Below the pieces are notes generated by a model. That model saw only the letters and a program-made list of their open reading frames with translations, was not told where the DNA came from and ran no database searches. Source: Alistipes sp. Marseille-P5061 (GTDB taxonomy: Bacteria > Bacteroidota > Bacteroidia > Bacteroidales > Rikenellaceae). Taken from it: a stretch of DNA of 64,000 bases. Both the position numbers and the translations under genes were made by a program. The DNA lies in NCBI RefSeq assembly GCF_900290115.1, contig NZ_LT985748.1, positions 873,120-937,119 on the forward strand, in the 5' to 3' direction. Of this stretch, positions 16,685 to 25,618 are shown piece after piece (position 1 is the first letter of the stretch; each line of letters opens with the position of its first letter).

Positions 16685-19600
16685 ATGAGCGAAGCAAGTT
16701 TTTTCAAGACCTTTTTGTCCGAATTGGATCAAACCGACAGCAAGGGTTTGTCCGAAGTTTTGGACAAACTCAACAGCCATGCGTCCGTGCGCAAGGTGCC
16801 TCTTTTCGGAACTCCGGTCGATGTGGCATACGTCGGCGAAGATCATTCGTTCCTGTTGGTCAAATTCGATTTCTTCGATGCGTCCAAAGGGGGCCAGTCC
16901 TGGTTGGCCGATGAAGAGAGTTGCGGGCTTGAGCCGCCGTTGTATTTTTCACAAAGTGACCCCCGCGTCTCCCCGGTCTATGAGATGCAGCGGGTAAAAT
17001 GCGCTCTCGCACTGCTTCTTCCCGATGCTGAGATTGAGATGTTGCTTGTATGCAACTACTCAATCGTTAATTATGAAATGATGGAGGAGGCATGGGAAGA
17101 AATCGGGGTAACTGTTATTCATGAAATCGACGAGACGATTTCAGACGTATTTCGCCCGTCCGATGACGACAAGCGATTGCTGGTAAAGGCTGCAGCCGTT
17201 GCTTCCATCCAGACTGAAGAATCGGATTTGGACAAGGCCTTTCCGGAGTTGATGAAGAAGGTTTTTAACTCGAAGAAACAGCATGAATTCTCAGAAAACA
17301 ACCTCGATTTAGATTCAGATGCCGGCACGGACTCGGATTCCGACTTCCCGTTCAGCGACCTGTCAGGTTCGGAGACGAAAGGGGCAGAGAACCAAGAAAA
17401 CGAGAATGTAATCAACAAAACGGACAATAACAGTGAGCTGAAGATAAAGTCGATACGCCTGTTCCGAGGGCCGTTGGGTTCGGATAAGGGTATTCCGCAG
17501 GAGTCGCTGTGGGCATTCGATGTCCGGCGGTTGGAATCGGTGTGTCTCGCCTTTGAGGCCAGCAGCAGGTTGTCCCGATGCCATTATGGCGAGATGTCGG
17601 TCAATCTCTACGACGAAACGGGCCAATTACTGGTACACAAAGAGGTCTTTCCCTCCGTAGCCCATACTGAATACATAACGGAACTGTTTCTGTGCTGCTC
17701 GTTCGACGAGGACGAGACTTTCCGCTGGGCACAAGGCAATTATGTGATTGAGCTAAAATACAGAGACCGGATGGTCGCGCCCGTCACGTTCCATGTCGGG
17801 AAGCGGGATGTCCATGGCTATTACAAGTCCGAAGGTTCGGGAATTACCAACATGCCCGAACAGCCTTTCGAGATGCTGAAGTCCCTGATCGGTTTGTCGC
17901 AGGTAAAGGAACAGATGGCCACCTATCGGGACATGATCCGCATGGCCATCCAGCGGCGGCAGAACGGTTTGTCCGTGCCGCCGATCTCCTTACATGCTGC
18001 ATTCATGGGTAATCCCGGAACGGGCAAAACGACGGTGGCCCGGCTTTACGGGGCGATGCTCAAAGAGTTGGGACTATTGAGTTCGGGGCATGTCGTCTAC
18101 AAGGAGCGCAGTTCGCTGACGGGCCAAAACTACTCCAGCGAGCAGGAGCTGACCCTGCAGGCTATCCAGGAGGCGCAAGGCGGGGTGTTGTTCATCGACG
18201 AGGCCCACAACCTATACAACCCGAACGACCCTCGCGATCCGGGCAAGAATGTCATCGAGACCCTGCTCACGACCCTGAGCGACGAACAAAAGAACGACTG
18301 GGCGCTGCTGCTAGCCGGATATCCCGACGGCATCACACGCCTATTCTCTGTCGACCAAGGGTTCCCGTCGCGTATTCCGGAACGGAACCGCTACCACTTT
18401 CAGGACTACACGGCCGACGAGCTGATGCAGATTGCCGATTCCTATTGCATCCGACACAACTACTTCCTCTCGGAGGAGGCCCGCGAGGCGCTGCGCATGA
18501 AGATCCGCCACGACTATCGGCTGCGGGACGAGAAGTTCGGCAACGCCCGCTACATCGCGACTCTCCTCCAGACGGAGATTCTCCCGGCCATGGCCTCACG
18601 CCTTGCCCGCCGCAATCCTGTATCGCTGTTCGACATGCTGACCATCGAGCGGGAGGATATTCCGACACCGCACGTGAAAGACTATAAAGGCTCCATGCGC
18701 AAACTTTACGACATGGTGGGGCTCGGAGCGTTGAAAAAGAGCATCGAGGCCCATTTGAACATGGTCAAGCTGATGATGCTGCGCAACGAGCAGGGCATCG
18801 AAACGGCCATGCCGCCCCTGCACATGGTATTCACGGGCAATCCGGGCACGGGCAAGACCACCGTGGCGTCGTTCATCGGAGAGATCTACGCCTCGATGGG
18901 GCTGCTGTCAAAGGGTGATTTAATTTATGTCGAGCGGAAGGATTTGGTCGGCCAGTTCGTCGGCGACACGGAGAAAAACACCGAGGATGTCCTAAATTGG
19001 GCCAAAGGCAACGTCCTGTTCATCGACGAGGCCTACACGCTGGCCCCCAAAGGCAACGACAAGGACTTCGGCCCGCGGGCACTCGAGGTGCTGCTCTCGG
19101 CACTGAGCAGGGAGTCGGTGGATATGCTGGTCATCATGGCCGGATATAAGGAGGAGATGGAGGAGATGCTCGCATCCAACCGCGGACTGCGTTCACGCAT
19201 CCCATATACATTCCATTTCGTCGACTACACGGCCGACGAACTGATGCAGATCGCCGACCAGGTGGCCGAACGCTCGCAGTTCCGCTTCTCGCCCGCCGCC
19301 CGCCGCAAGCTGCGTGAACTGGTCGAGTTCAAACTCGCGGGCAAGGATGCCGGCTGGGGGAATGCCCGTTATATCACACGGCTTATCTCGTCGCAGATTC
19401 TGCCGGCCATGAGTTCGCGTCTGGCCGCACTGCCCGCGGATAAACAGAAAGACCGCAACCGGCTCTGCCTGATCTGTCAGGAGGATATTCCGTCAACGGA
19501 GGACGATGCGGCACGCGAGCAGAAGGTCGGATTCGATGAAGCCGCCGTAAGCCGAGCGCTCAAGAAGCTCGATGCCCTGGTGGGGCTGGAAGAGGTCAAG

Positions 19601-20386
19601 CGCAGCATCCACGATTTCGTCGACGTGAGCCGCTACATGCACTCGCAGGGCGGTAACTGGATGGACAACGAACCCCTGCGCTGGAACTTCACGGGGAATA
19701 CGGGCACGGGAAAGAGCACCGTGGCGGGCATCATGGCCGAACTGCTCCGGGCGATGCACCTTCTCGGGAAGGGGCATCTGGTGGAACTCAAGGCCGAGAC
19801 GCTGTACAATGTTTCGGACTTCAAGGCCGAGGAGCTGCTGCACAAGGCGATGAAACGCTCCGAGCAGGGGCTGCTGTTCATCGACGGCGATGCTCCCGTC
19901 TTCAAGCACCCCGACTCCCGCTTCAACAGCGAAGTGCTGCGCTTCAAGCTGAGTTCGATGACGATGGAGCTGCCCGGCACCTATGCGCTGGTCATTGCCG
20001 AAAACGAAGGCACACCGCACCTGCTGACCCGCAGCCTGCGCGAAGGGGGCATCACCTCGTTCGACCACACGCTGCACTTTGCGGACTATACCGAGGAGGA
20101 ACTGCTGGCCATTCTCGGGAAGTGCCTGCAGCGCAGGCGGCTCCGGCTCTCACCCGAGGCGGCCCGACATATGGCCGACTACATCCATTCGCTGTGCGCG
20201 AACCGCCGGCTCGGCTATGCCAATGCGCGCACCATGTCGAAACTCGCCCGTTCGATTGCCGAGAACTCCCTGCTGCGTATCAGCACCGGGGATTCGCACG
20301 GCGACGGCACGGTGCGGTTATGCGATGTGGAACATTATGTCTGGAAAGAGGTCGATACGCGGCGAATCGGGTATGTAAAACCATAA
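16685..20386 (+). CDS. giant protein with three tandem CbxX/CfxQ-type AAA+ modules
   Basis: 1233 residues from ATG at 16685. N-terminal part (about 1-165): an alpha/beta domain with VDVAYVGEDHSFLLVKFD and a later SPVYEMQRVKCALALLLP, laid out like a NERD/PD-(D/E)xK nuclease-related domain but with the usual Glu before Lys missing (inference). Then an acidic linker and a beta-sandwich-like segment (about 245-380). Three AAA+ modules follow with Walker A GNPGTGKTT, GNPGTGKTT and GNTGTGKST, and Walker B LFIDEAH, LFIDEAY and LFIDGDA; the third lacks the catalytic Glu. CbxX/CfxQ ATPases remodel protein complexes. It lies head-on with CRISPR array 1 and the Cas6/NYN/phosphatase genes. Its role is unknown; a defence function is inference from location. 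Confidence 0.88.
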   Translation: MSEASFFKTFLSELDQTDSKGLSEVLDKLNSHASVRKVPLFGTPVDVAYVGEDHSFLLVKFDFFDASKGGQSWLADEESCGLEPPLYFSQSDPRVSPVYEMQRVKCALALLLPDAEIEMLLVCNYSIVNYEMMEEAWEEIGVTVIHEIDETISDVFRPSDDDKRLLVKAAAVASIQTEESDLDKAFPELMKKVFNSKKQHEFSENNLDLDSDAGTDSDSDFPFSDLSGSETKGAENQENENVINKTDNNSELKIKSIRLFRGPLGSDKGIPQESLWAFDVRRLESVCLAFEASSRLSRCHYGEMSVNLYDETGQLLVHKEVFPSVAHTEYITELFLCCSFDEDETFRWAQGNYVIELKYRDRMVAPVTFHVGKRDVHGYYKSEGSGITNMPEQPFEMLKSLIGLSQVKEQMATYRDMIRMAIQRRQNGLSVPPISLHAAFMGNPGTGKTTVARLYGAMLKELGLLSSGHVVYKERSSLTGQNYSSEQELTLQAIQEAQGGVLFIDEAHNLYNPNDPRDPGKNVIETLLTTLSDEQKNDWALLLAGYPDGITRLFSVDQGFPSRIPERNRYHFQDYTADELMQIADSYCIRHNYFLSEEAREALRMKIRHDYRLRDEKFGNARYIATLLQTEILPAMASRLARRNPVSLFDMLTIEREDIPTPHVKDYKGSMRKLYDMVGLGALKKSIEAHLNMVKLMMLRNEQGIETAMPPLHMVFTGNPGTGKTTVASFIGEIYASMGLLSKGDLIYVERKDLVGQFVGDTEKNTEDVLNWAKGNVLFIDEAYTLAPKGNDKDFGPRALEVLLSALSRESVDMLVIMAGYKEEMEEMLASNRGLRSRIPYTFHFVDYTADELMQIADQVAERSQFRFSPAARRKLRELVEFKLAGKDAGWGNARYITRLISSQILPAMSSRLAALPADKQKDRNRLCLICQEDIPSTEDDAAREQKVGFDEAAVSRALKKLDALVGLEEVKRSIHDFVDVSRYMHSQGGNWMDNEPLRWNFTGNTGTGKSTVAGIMAELLRAMHLLGKGHLVELKAETLYNVSDFKAEELLHKAMKRSEQGLLFIDGDAPVFKHPDSRFNSEVLRFKLSSMTMELPGTYALVIAENEGTPHLLTRSLREGGITSFDHTLHFADYTEEELLAILGKCLQRRRLRLSPEAARHMADYIHSLCANRRLGYANARTMSKLARSIAENSLLRISTGDSHGDGTVRLCDVEHYVWKEVDTRRIGYVKP

Positions 20387-20490
20387 TCCGGCCTATGACG
20401 GGCGTCCGGACACCTCGCCGCATTGTGGCTCCCGTTCGGGCATTCCATAACAACCGCCATACCGCCCGGTAAATATCCCATTTATACCCA

Positions 20491-20528
20491 AGAAAGGGGT
20501 AGGCTTGTGCCTACCCCTTTCTTTTCTT
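20491..20528. terminator. hairpin between the AAA+ gene and CRISPR array 1
   Basis: AAAGGGGTAGGC (20493-20504) pairs with GCCTACCCCTTT (20509-20520), followed on the plus strand by a CTTTTCTTTT tract. It suits termination of the AAA+ gene and, read on the minus strand, closes array 1. A closely related hairpin with the same core follows the orphan leader at 23687-23726. Confidence 0.7.
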
Positions 20529-20530
20529 TT

Positions 20531-20810
20531 GCCTCAATACCGCCGAAGCAGTAGAATTTAGATTCTAAACCAGTTTCTTCAGTATTTCTTAGCCATCTTT
20601 GTCTCAATACCGCCGAAGCAGTAGAATTTAGATTCTAACTAAATAATCAAAAGTTATGGGCTATCTTGAGAAGTCTCAATACCGCCGAAGCAGTAGAATT
20701 TAGATTCACATTATGAAAACGAACATTATTGCGGAAATCCGCGAGTCTCAATTATGAACAAAGTAGAAAAGTAGAGATGAAGAATTGTCTCAATACCGCC
20801 GAAGCAGTAG
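20531..20810 (-). CRISPR. CRISPR array 1 (short, decayed), minus strand
   Basis: Same repeat as array 2 in reverse orientation (35 nt, GAATCTAAAT at the start, ATTGAGAC at the end). Full repeats: 20673-20707, 20601-20635 and 20531-20565 (the last ends GAGGC instead of GAGAC). Leader side: a repeat lacking its first 11 nt at 20787-20810, and a relic of only 8 nt (ATTGAGAC) at 20745-20752. Spacers: 20753-20786 (34), 20708-20744 (37), 20636-20672 (37), 20566-20600 (35). The leader-distal end is marked by the mutated repeat and the hairpin at 20491-20528. Confidence 0.92.
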
Positions 20811-20898
20811 ACTGCGAATAATCCATCCACACGTATCGAATGCCAAAGAACCTCCGGCCCGTCTCCCGGCATGAGGGATTGTTCCAAGAACAAAAATA
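20811..20898 (-). promoter_or_regulatory. leader of CRISPR array 1
   Basis: The minus strand reads TATTTTTG (20891-20898, a TAnnTTTG box) and then about 80 bp up to the truncated first repeat. The last 45 bp, including GGTTCTTTGGCATTCGATAC, are almost identical to the leader of array 2 (37620-37664) and to the orphan leader (23618-23661). Confidence 0.75.
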
Positions 20899-20932
20899 GC
20901 GATAAAAACCGTATAAAACAACGGTTCGCACC

Positions 20933-21883
20933 TTATTTTTCCCGTTTTTTCGGTTTATCGTTCCAGCACTCCATGCCGAACTGTCCCAGTCCGTAATTGA
21001 TGTCGGCACCGACCCCGAAAGCCGTGCCGGCAGCCAATACTGGAAGGAGCCCGGCAGGGACGTTCCCGAATATCAGTCGGCCGGCATAGCCGCCCATCAC
21101 ATAGACGGTATTCGAACCGACGCGCGGCGTACTCCGCAGCCGTTCGTAGAGCAGGTTGGCCCGCAGCAGGATGGCCTGCGTGGCCGGAGATACCTGTTGT
21201 TCGATCCAGCGCTCCATTTCGTCCCGCGTCCCGAACGGAAGGGGCTCCCCATAGAGTATCCCCAACGTCACCAGCCGGTAGGTCAGCGACCGCGCGAACT
21301 GGTAGAAAGAGGGCATGTTGTTGAGTTTGTCCTGAAAGCCGTTGCCGCCCGCATTCGACATCCGTATCAGGCATACGGGGGTTTTGAAACGCAGCTGCAC
21401 CTCCGCAGGTCCGGTCTCGGGGGAGTAGGTCGATGGCGTATCGGACGATGTTTCGGTGATGTCGACAAGGGTCATCGGCACAGCCGGATGGCCGAATCCC
21501 CGGGCAAGCATCTGCCGGAGCGCCTCGACATAGAGCGGTTTGTATGCCGCATGGCTGCCGATCAGCACCAGTGCGAAGGTGTAAACCCGGTTCGCCTCAA
21601 GTTCAAAGCCGGAGCCCTCAACGGGCAGGTCGGAGCAGTCGAAGAAGAATCCCTTGGGGAATCCGCCCTTCAGTCTGTCGTAGAGGAAATGGTCGTCGGG
21701 GAGGGGCAGCGTGTCGATGATCTGCCGCAGGGAGGTGCCGTGTTCATCCGTTATGCTGTCGGCCGCATAGAGGAAGTTATTGCGCAGCACGGCACCGATC
21801 CAGTGGCGCATCGCCGTGCGCTCCCCGGCAAAGAAGCGCACGGTGAGACGGCACGCAGAGAGGGTTGGTAATATTTCATCCAT
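20933..21883 (-). CDS. cas6: Cas6-type pre-crRNA endoribonuclease (first of two)
   Basis: 316 residues. The C-terminus carries the Cas6 signature (PF10040 type): VYVMGGYAGRLIFG, then AAGTAFGVGADINYGLGQFGM, that is, the G-rich loop G-x-G-x-x-x-x-x-GLG-x-F of RAMP proteins. Cas6 cuts repeat RNA at the base of its hairpin to give the 8-nt 5' handle. It is encoded next to array 1, on the same strand as that array, immediately upstream of its leader. A second, unrelated-looking Cas6 lies at 35902-36582. It is followed upstream by the NYN and phosphatase genes on the same strand (235-bp gap). Confidence 0.8.
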   Translation of the reverse strand: MDEILPTLSACRLTVRFFAGERTAMRHWIGAVLRNNFLYAADSITDEHGTSLRQIIDTLPLPDDHFLYDRLKGGFPKGFFFDCSDLPVEGSGFELEANRVYTFALVLIGSHAAYKPLYVEALRQMLARGFGHPAVPMTLVDITETSSDTPSTYSPETGPAEVQLRFKTPVCLIRMSNAGGNGFQDKLNNMPSFYQFARSLTYRLVTLGILYGEPLPFGTRDEMERWIEQQVSPATQAILLRANLLYERLRSTPRVGSNTVYVMGGYAGRLIFGNVPAGLLPVLAAGTAFGVGADINYGLGQFGMECWNDKPKKREK

Positions 21884-22117
21884 CTTCTATCTTTCTTTAT
21901 GTAAATATCGTGTAAATTAATGCGGAAAAACTCATATAATTCAGCGCATCCATTATGTGGTTAATATGCTTAAAACCACCATATTAAACATTGTTTCACA
22001 TTTAACTTACTTGATTGTTAGCTCTTCAAGTACGTCCGATATTGCACAACACCGGCAAGTAAGTCGACATTTCATCAGAATATTTTCTGCTTCTCATTGC
22101 ATTCCTCTATGCTCCTC

Positions 22118-22747
22118 TTACTCGCTCTTCACGCGGCGGCACAGACGCCCGAGCAGCTCGCGGTCGGCAGCAACCAGCTCACTCAACTCAATATGCGTGC
22201 AGGCCTCGTCCTTCAGCAACTTCGACGTAGCCGACGAGTCGCTGTCCACATCCCACGTGAGCAGTACGGCATGGATTTTCAACGCCTTCAACTTGCGGAT
22301 CAGCATTTCGTGGTCGGCATCGCCCGTGATGAGCACCACATAGTCGAATTTGCGGATGACCGACAACTCGTAGGCTTCCAACGCAAACCATACGTCGATG
22401 CCCTTTTCGATAACCGTCGTCTCGCCGTCGTGCTGCACCTCGCGCAGGTGCTTGTAGTGGAAGATCACGTCGTTCTCGATCAACGCATCCTCAAACCGCC
22501 GCTCCTTGTAGAGCAGGTGCTTGTTGTTGGCATCATAGACCCGATAACGGCCACGGAAGTAGTGGCTTTCGGTAATGTGGCAATCCGACAAAGCGTGGCC
22601 GCCGATGCGGGCCACCTGCTGGCGCACAAGATACATCAGACTGCCCATGTCGATATTGAGCGACGCTTGTGCGGCAAGCGCCTCGTTCACCTTGGCGTAG
22701 TAGCCTCCATCGATAAACAGGCCGATGGATTGGTATGTGTTTTCCAT
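22118..22747 (-). CDS. NYN domain (LabA/DUF88-like, PIN-fold) putative ribonuclease
   Basis: 209 residues. The NYN acid residues are visible: SIGLFIDGGYYAK near the N-terminus (first Asp), GIDVWFALEAYEL (second), then DYVVLITGDADHEMLIRKL (the GDxDF-like pair), followed by IHAVLLTWDVDSDSSATSKLLKDEA and IELSEL. NYN proteins are metal-dependent, usually single-strand RNA nucleases. It lies between Cas6 and the histidine phosphatase (39-bp gap to the latter), so the three may be cotranscribed. NYN genes are not standard members of type III-A loci; a link to CRISPR is inferred from position. Confidence 0.85.
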   Translation of the reverse strand: MENTYQSIGLFIDGGYYAKVNEALAAQASLNIDMGSLMYLVRQQVARIGGHALSDCHITESHYFRGRYRVYDANNKHLLYKERRFEDALIENDVIFHYKHLREVQHDGETTVIEKGIDVWFALEAYELSVIRKFDYVVLITGDADHEMLIRKLKALKIHAVLLTWDVDSDSSATSKLLKDEACTHIELSELVAADRELLGRLCRRVKSE

Positions 22748-22786
22748 AAGTTTTCTTGAGTATTTTAGAGAAATTTATGTGCTGGT

Positions 22787-23479
22787 TTATTCTGCTTCGT
22801 CCGGCTCGAGCAGGCGGATGGGACGACGGCGGATCGGCGCCTCGGGATTCCGGGCCAACGGGGTCAGAAGCCGGTATTCGTCGCCCGTCTCGTCCAGTTC
22901 CAGAATCGTCAGGACGCAGTTCGCGGGTGAACGCATCTCCTCGAACTCCTCGACCGTCAGGTGGAACCACCGCATGACAAAGAGCCGGATGGCCAGCGAA
23001 TGGGTAATCAGCACGCAGTTGCGGGGATAGTCTGGGTCGCGGAAATCGCGGTGCAGCGAACCCAGCAGGTCGTTGATGCGGTCGTAGACATCCGTGCCGG
23101 CCTCGCCGCCCGGGAAACGGTAGTAGAAGGCGCCATATGCTGTTCGCTCCGCCTTCAGCCGTTTCAACTCCCCGTAGGTGCGCAGGTAACCCCACTCCTG
23201 CTCCCGCAGGCGCGGCTCCTCGCTGTAGCGAAACTGGCTCCGGGGAAAGGAGCGGACAATATTCTCAAAGGTCGAGCGGGTTCGCCAAAACGGCGAGATG
23301 TAGAAATAGACCGATTCGTCACCCAGCAACTCCTTCAACGCACGCCCAGCCTGACGGGCCTGCTCCACGCCCTTTGCTGTCAACTCGATTGTATAGTCGG
23401 GCTCCGTGGCGAATTTGCTTTCGTCGTTGTTCGCATGGCATTCGCCATGCCGGATCAGGATGATGCGGCGCGGTTTCAT
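22787..23479 (-). CDS. histidine phosphatase (RHG/phosphoglycerate mutase-like) family protein
   Basis: 230 residues with the catalytic RHGECHANN motif at residues 9-17, the second Arg/Glu region SPFWRTRSTFENIV and PRLREQEWGYL, and the second catalytic His in NCVLITHSLAIRLFVMRWF. The fold dephosphorylates small phosphoesters or phosphoproteins via a phosphohistidine. It is the first gene of a minus-strand set (phosphatase, NYN, Cas6) and stands back-to-back with the orphan CRISPR leader. Its first about 80 codons are duplicated next to the leader of array 2 (37236-37480). Substrate unknown; removal of a nucleotide-derived signal is a speculation only. Confidence 0.87.
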   Translation of the reverse strand: MKPRRIILIRHGECHANNDESKFATEPDYTIELTAKGVEQARQAGRALKELLGDESVYFYISPFWRTRSTFENIVRSFPRSQFRYSEEPRLREQEWGYLRTYGELKRLKAERTAYGAFYYRFPGGEAGTDVYDRINDLLGSLHRDFRDPDYPRNCVLITHSLAIRLFVMRWFHLTVEEFEEMRSPANCVLTILELDETGDEYRLLTPLARNPEAPIRRRPIRLLEPDEAE

Positions 23480-23553
23480 CGGTCTGGGTCAGGATGGATA
23501 TATCAAATATACGGATTTTTGGCTGCCCATGCAACCTTTTCACACGAAAACAG

Positions 23554-23661
23554 TTGCAGGAGTGATTTTTATGCCTATATTTGTTTTTGGAACGATCCCC
23601 AATTTGGAAAATGGGCCGGAGGTCCTTTGGCATTCGATACACGTGGTTGGATTATTCGCAG
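23554..23661 (+). promoter_or_regulatory. orphan CRISPR leader with promoter
   Basis: TTG (23554-23556), a 19-bp spacer and TATATTTG (23576-23583) form a promoter; the leader then runs to a truncated repeat. It is almost identical to the leader of array 2. Confidence 0.75.
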
Positions 23662-23686
23662 TCTACTGCTTCGGCGGTATTGAGAC
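23662..23686 (+). CRISPR. single truncated CRISPR repeat without spacers
   Basis: The 25-nt 3' part of the repeat (TCTACTGCTT to ATTGAGAC, with the hairpin) follows the orphan leader and is directly followed by a terminator hairpin. There are no spacers, so this is a leader that has lost its array or never gained one. Confidence 0.8.
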
Positions 23687-23728
23687 AAAAGAAAATGGGT
23701 AGGCATAAGCCTACCCATTTTCTTTTCA
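23687..23728 (+). terminator. strong hairpin directly after the orphan repeat
   Basis: A perfect 18-bp stem (23687-23704 with 23709-23726) and an ATAA loop. The core GGGTAGGC/GCCTACCC is shared with the hairpin closing array 1 at 20491-20528. Confidence 0.75.
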
Positions 23729-23764
23729 GATACTATCTTTTGTTTAATATTATCGCGATAAATT

Positions 23765-25472
23765 AGGGACTGTCGTAAAAAGAATAAAAACTTTATAACG
23801 AATTGATTGCCAATGTAATATAAAATTTGTATCTTAGCTAAAGATAAAAAGAATACCTCCAATTGCCCTAGAAAAGCCAAATTTGGAGGTATCGCAAAAA
23901 TTAATCTGCATGGCTAAGGTACAAAATTTCTCTGAAATATCACCCGATCTTCCTTTCACGGAGTTCGATTTTTATGAATTGTATAGGCGGACGTTCGAGA
24001 CTAGCGAGCTGGGAAAAATCAGGAAGAGGCTGCCGCTTGGTGAGATGGCAGAGAACTTTGGACTGATAAGCAAGAGCATGAGAGCGAAGAAAGGGCGAAA
24101 AACATACTTCACCCCGGAGGGCAAGGTTGCGCTGATGTTCCTGAAGATGTACACAGGTCTGAGCAGCCCGAGGTTGATGGAGCATCTTAACGGCAACGTC
24201 CACTATCAGCTCTTCTGCGATGTGAGAATAGACCCGATGCATCCTCTGACGAACTACAAACTTCTGGACGACGTGTTTTCGGAGCTGGCCCGCGGGCTGA
24301 AGATCCAACAGCAGCAGGAGATACTGGCAAGAGCCTGGAAACCGTACATGAAGGACCTGGATACGATGTATACGGATGCAACCTGTTACGAGAGCGAGAT
24401 GCGCTATCCTACGGATGCGAAGCTTCTGTGGGAAGGAATAGAGAAGTCATATGAGATAATGTGCACTCTGAGTGCCAAGCTGAATGTGCACCGTCCGAGG
24501 ACGAAGTACGTAGACGTAGAGAAGGCCAACCTGTCGTACAGGAAGCGGCGCAGGCATACGAAAGTCCAGACCAGGAAACTGACCAGACGCCTGCTCAACC
24601 TTTTGGGGAAGATACTGAAGCAGACCCGCACACTGGAGAGGGAGAATGCAGGCGCGGAGAAATTGCTGACAGCCAGACAGAAGAGCGATATTGAAATCAT
24701 CACAAGAGTGTACCGCCAGCAGAAGGCCCACTTCGAGAACAACAATCCTCGCGAGAGTGTCAAGGACAGGATAGTGAGCATCAGCAAGCCGTATGTGAGG
24801 CCGATCGTGAGAGGCAAGGAAGTGAAGAGCGTAGAGTTTGGTGCGAAGTGCAACAACATCCAGGTTGACGGACTCTCATTCATCGAGAAGCTGTCATTCA
24901 ATGCCTTCAACGAGGGAACCAGGCTTACGCACTGCCTGAAGATGCACCGAAAGCTCTTCGGTGTGGACGCGAAGAAGGTCGGAGGAGATGCAGGCTATGC
25001 CGGCAGCGCCAACAGGGGGTACTGCAAGGATAGAGGAATACAGACGTCATTCGTCAAGCGTGGCCGTCCGTCCTTGGAAAAGAAAGAGAACGACATCATC
25101 CGCAACGAGCTGGCGAGGGTGAGGGCAACGAGGATGGAAGGCTCGTTCGGAACGCAGAAGGAACACTATGGCCTGAAACGCATCAAGGCAAGGACGAAGT
25201 TGACCGAAATCCTGTACATCTTCTTTGGCATCCACACGGCGAATGCAGTACAGCTCGTCCGGCGGGAAGTCAACGAAATTGCTCAGGCTGCCTGATGTTC
25301 GAGGTGAGTGAGAAACGGCCCTTTCACTGGAGTATTGGCTCCAGTTGGGTCCAAAAATGAAAAAAGGGGCTCCGAAACGGAGCCGAAAATATAAAAAGAT
25401 GAGTTCGATCGGAAAAATTACCGGGACAGTCTGCCGATTGACTCATAATGACGGTATTAAACGACTGTCCCT
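23765..25472 (+). mobile_element. insertion sequence, IS1182/IS5-like DDE type, 1.7 kb
   Basis: Imperfect terminal inverted repeats AGGGACTGTCGT (23765-23776) and ACGACAGTCCCT-like complement (25461-25472; one mismatch) bound a single transposase gene. Both ends are flanked by AAATT (23760-23764 and 25473-25477), read as a 5-bp target duplication; a 4-bp AATT is also possible. It separates the orphan leader from the type III operon. Confidence 0.85.
23910..25295 (+). CDS. IS1182/IS5-superfamily DDE transposase
   Basis: 461 residues from ATG at 23910 (MAKVQNFSEI), preferred over the open frame upstream because the IS end lies there. It has an N-terminal DUF772-like helical domain (LGEMAENFG to YTGLSSPRLMEHL), a first catalytic Asp in DTMYTDATCYES, and a later GDAGYAGSANRGYC (second Asp) and RATRMEGSFGTQKEHYGL (Glu). 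The frame is intact, so the IS may still be active. Family assignment between IS1182 and IS5 subgroups is by general layout only. Confidence 0.88.
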   Translation: MAKVQNFSEISPDLPFTEFDFYELYRRTFETSELGKIRKRLPLGEMAENFGLISKSMRAKKGRKTYFTPEGKVALMFLKMYTGLSSPRLMEHLNGNVHYQLFCDVRIDPMHPLTNYKLLDDVFSELARGLKIQQQQEILARAWKPYMKDLDTMYTDATCYESEMRYPTDAKLLWEGIEKSYEIMCTLSAKLNVHRPRTKYVDVEKANLSYRKRRRHTKVQTRKLTRRLLNLLGKILKQTRTLERENAGAEKLLTARQKSDIEIITRVYRQQKAHFENNNPRESVKDRIVSISKPYVRPIVRGKEVKSVEFGAKCNNIQVDGLSFIEKLSFNAFNEGTRLTHCLKMHRKLFGVDAKKVGGDAGYAGSANRGYCKDRGIQTSFVKRGRPSLEKKENDIIRNELARVRATRMEGSFGTQKEHYGLKRIKARTKLTEILYIFFGIHTANAVQLVRREVNEIAQAA

Positions 25473-25487
25473 AAATTAGCCAAAGAA

Positions 25488-25515
25488 AAAGGTCGGAGAA
25501 AATTCTCCGACCTTT
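25488..25515. terminator. hairpin downstream of the type III CRISPR operon
   Basis: AAAGGTCGGAGAA (25488-25500) pairs with TTCTCCGACCTTT (25503-25515). On the minus strand it follows the last gene of the cas operon (stop at 25619) and is trailed by TTTCTTTGG; it can also act on the plus strand. Confidence 0.65.
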
Positions 25516-25618
25516 CCTTTCCTTTTCTATTCATTCATTGAATAGAAAACATGAACGACAAAGTCACATAACTTGTTACCCAAACATTTTCTCGTCTATT
25601 AACTATTAAAACGGCAAA

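Larger units (their letters stand above)
23235..23686. repeat. segmental duplication, copy A (phosphatase 5' part plus CRISPR leader and first repeat)
   Basis: About 450 bp is nearly identical to 37236-37689 in the same orientation, covering the 5' third of the phosphatase gene, the divergent promoter region, the leader and the truncated first repeat. Differences are scattered substitutions plus a few single-base indels. Confidence 0.9.
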
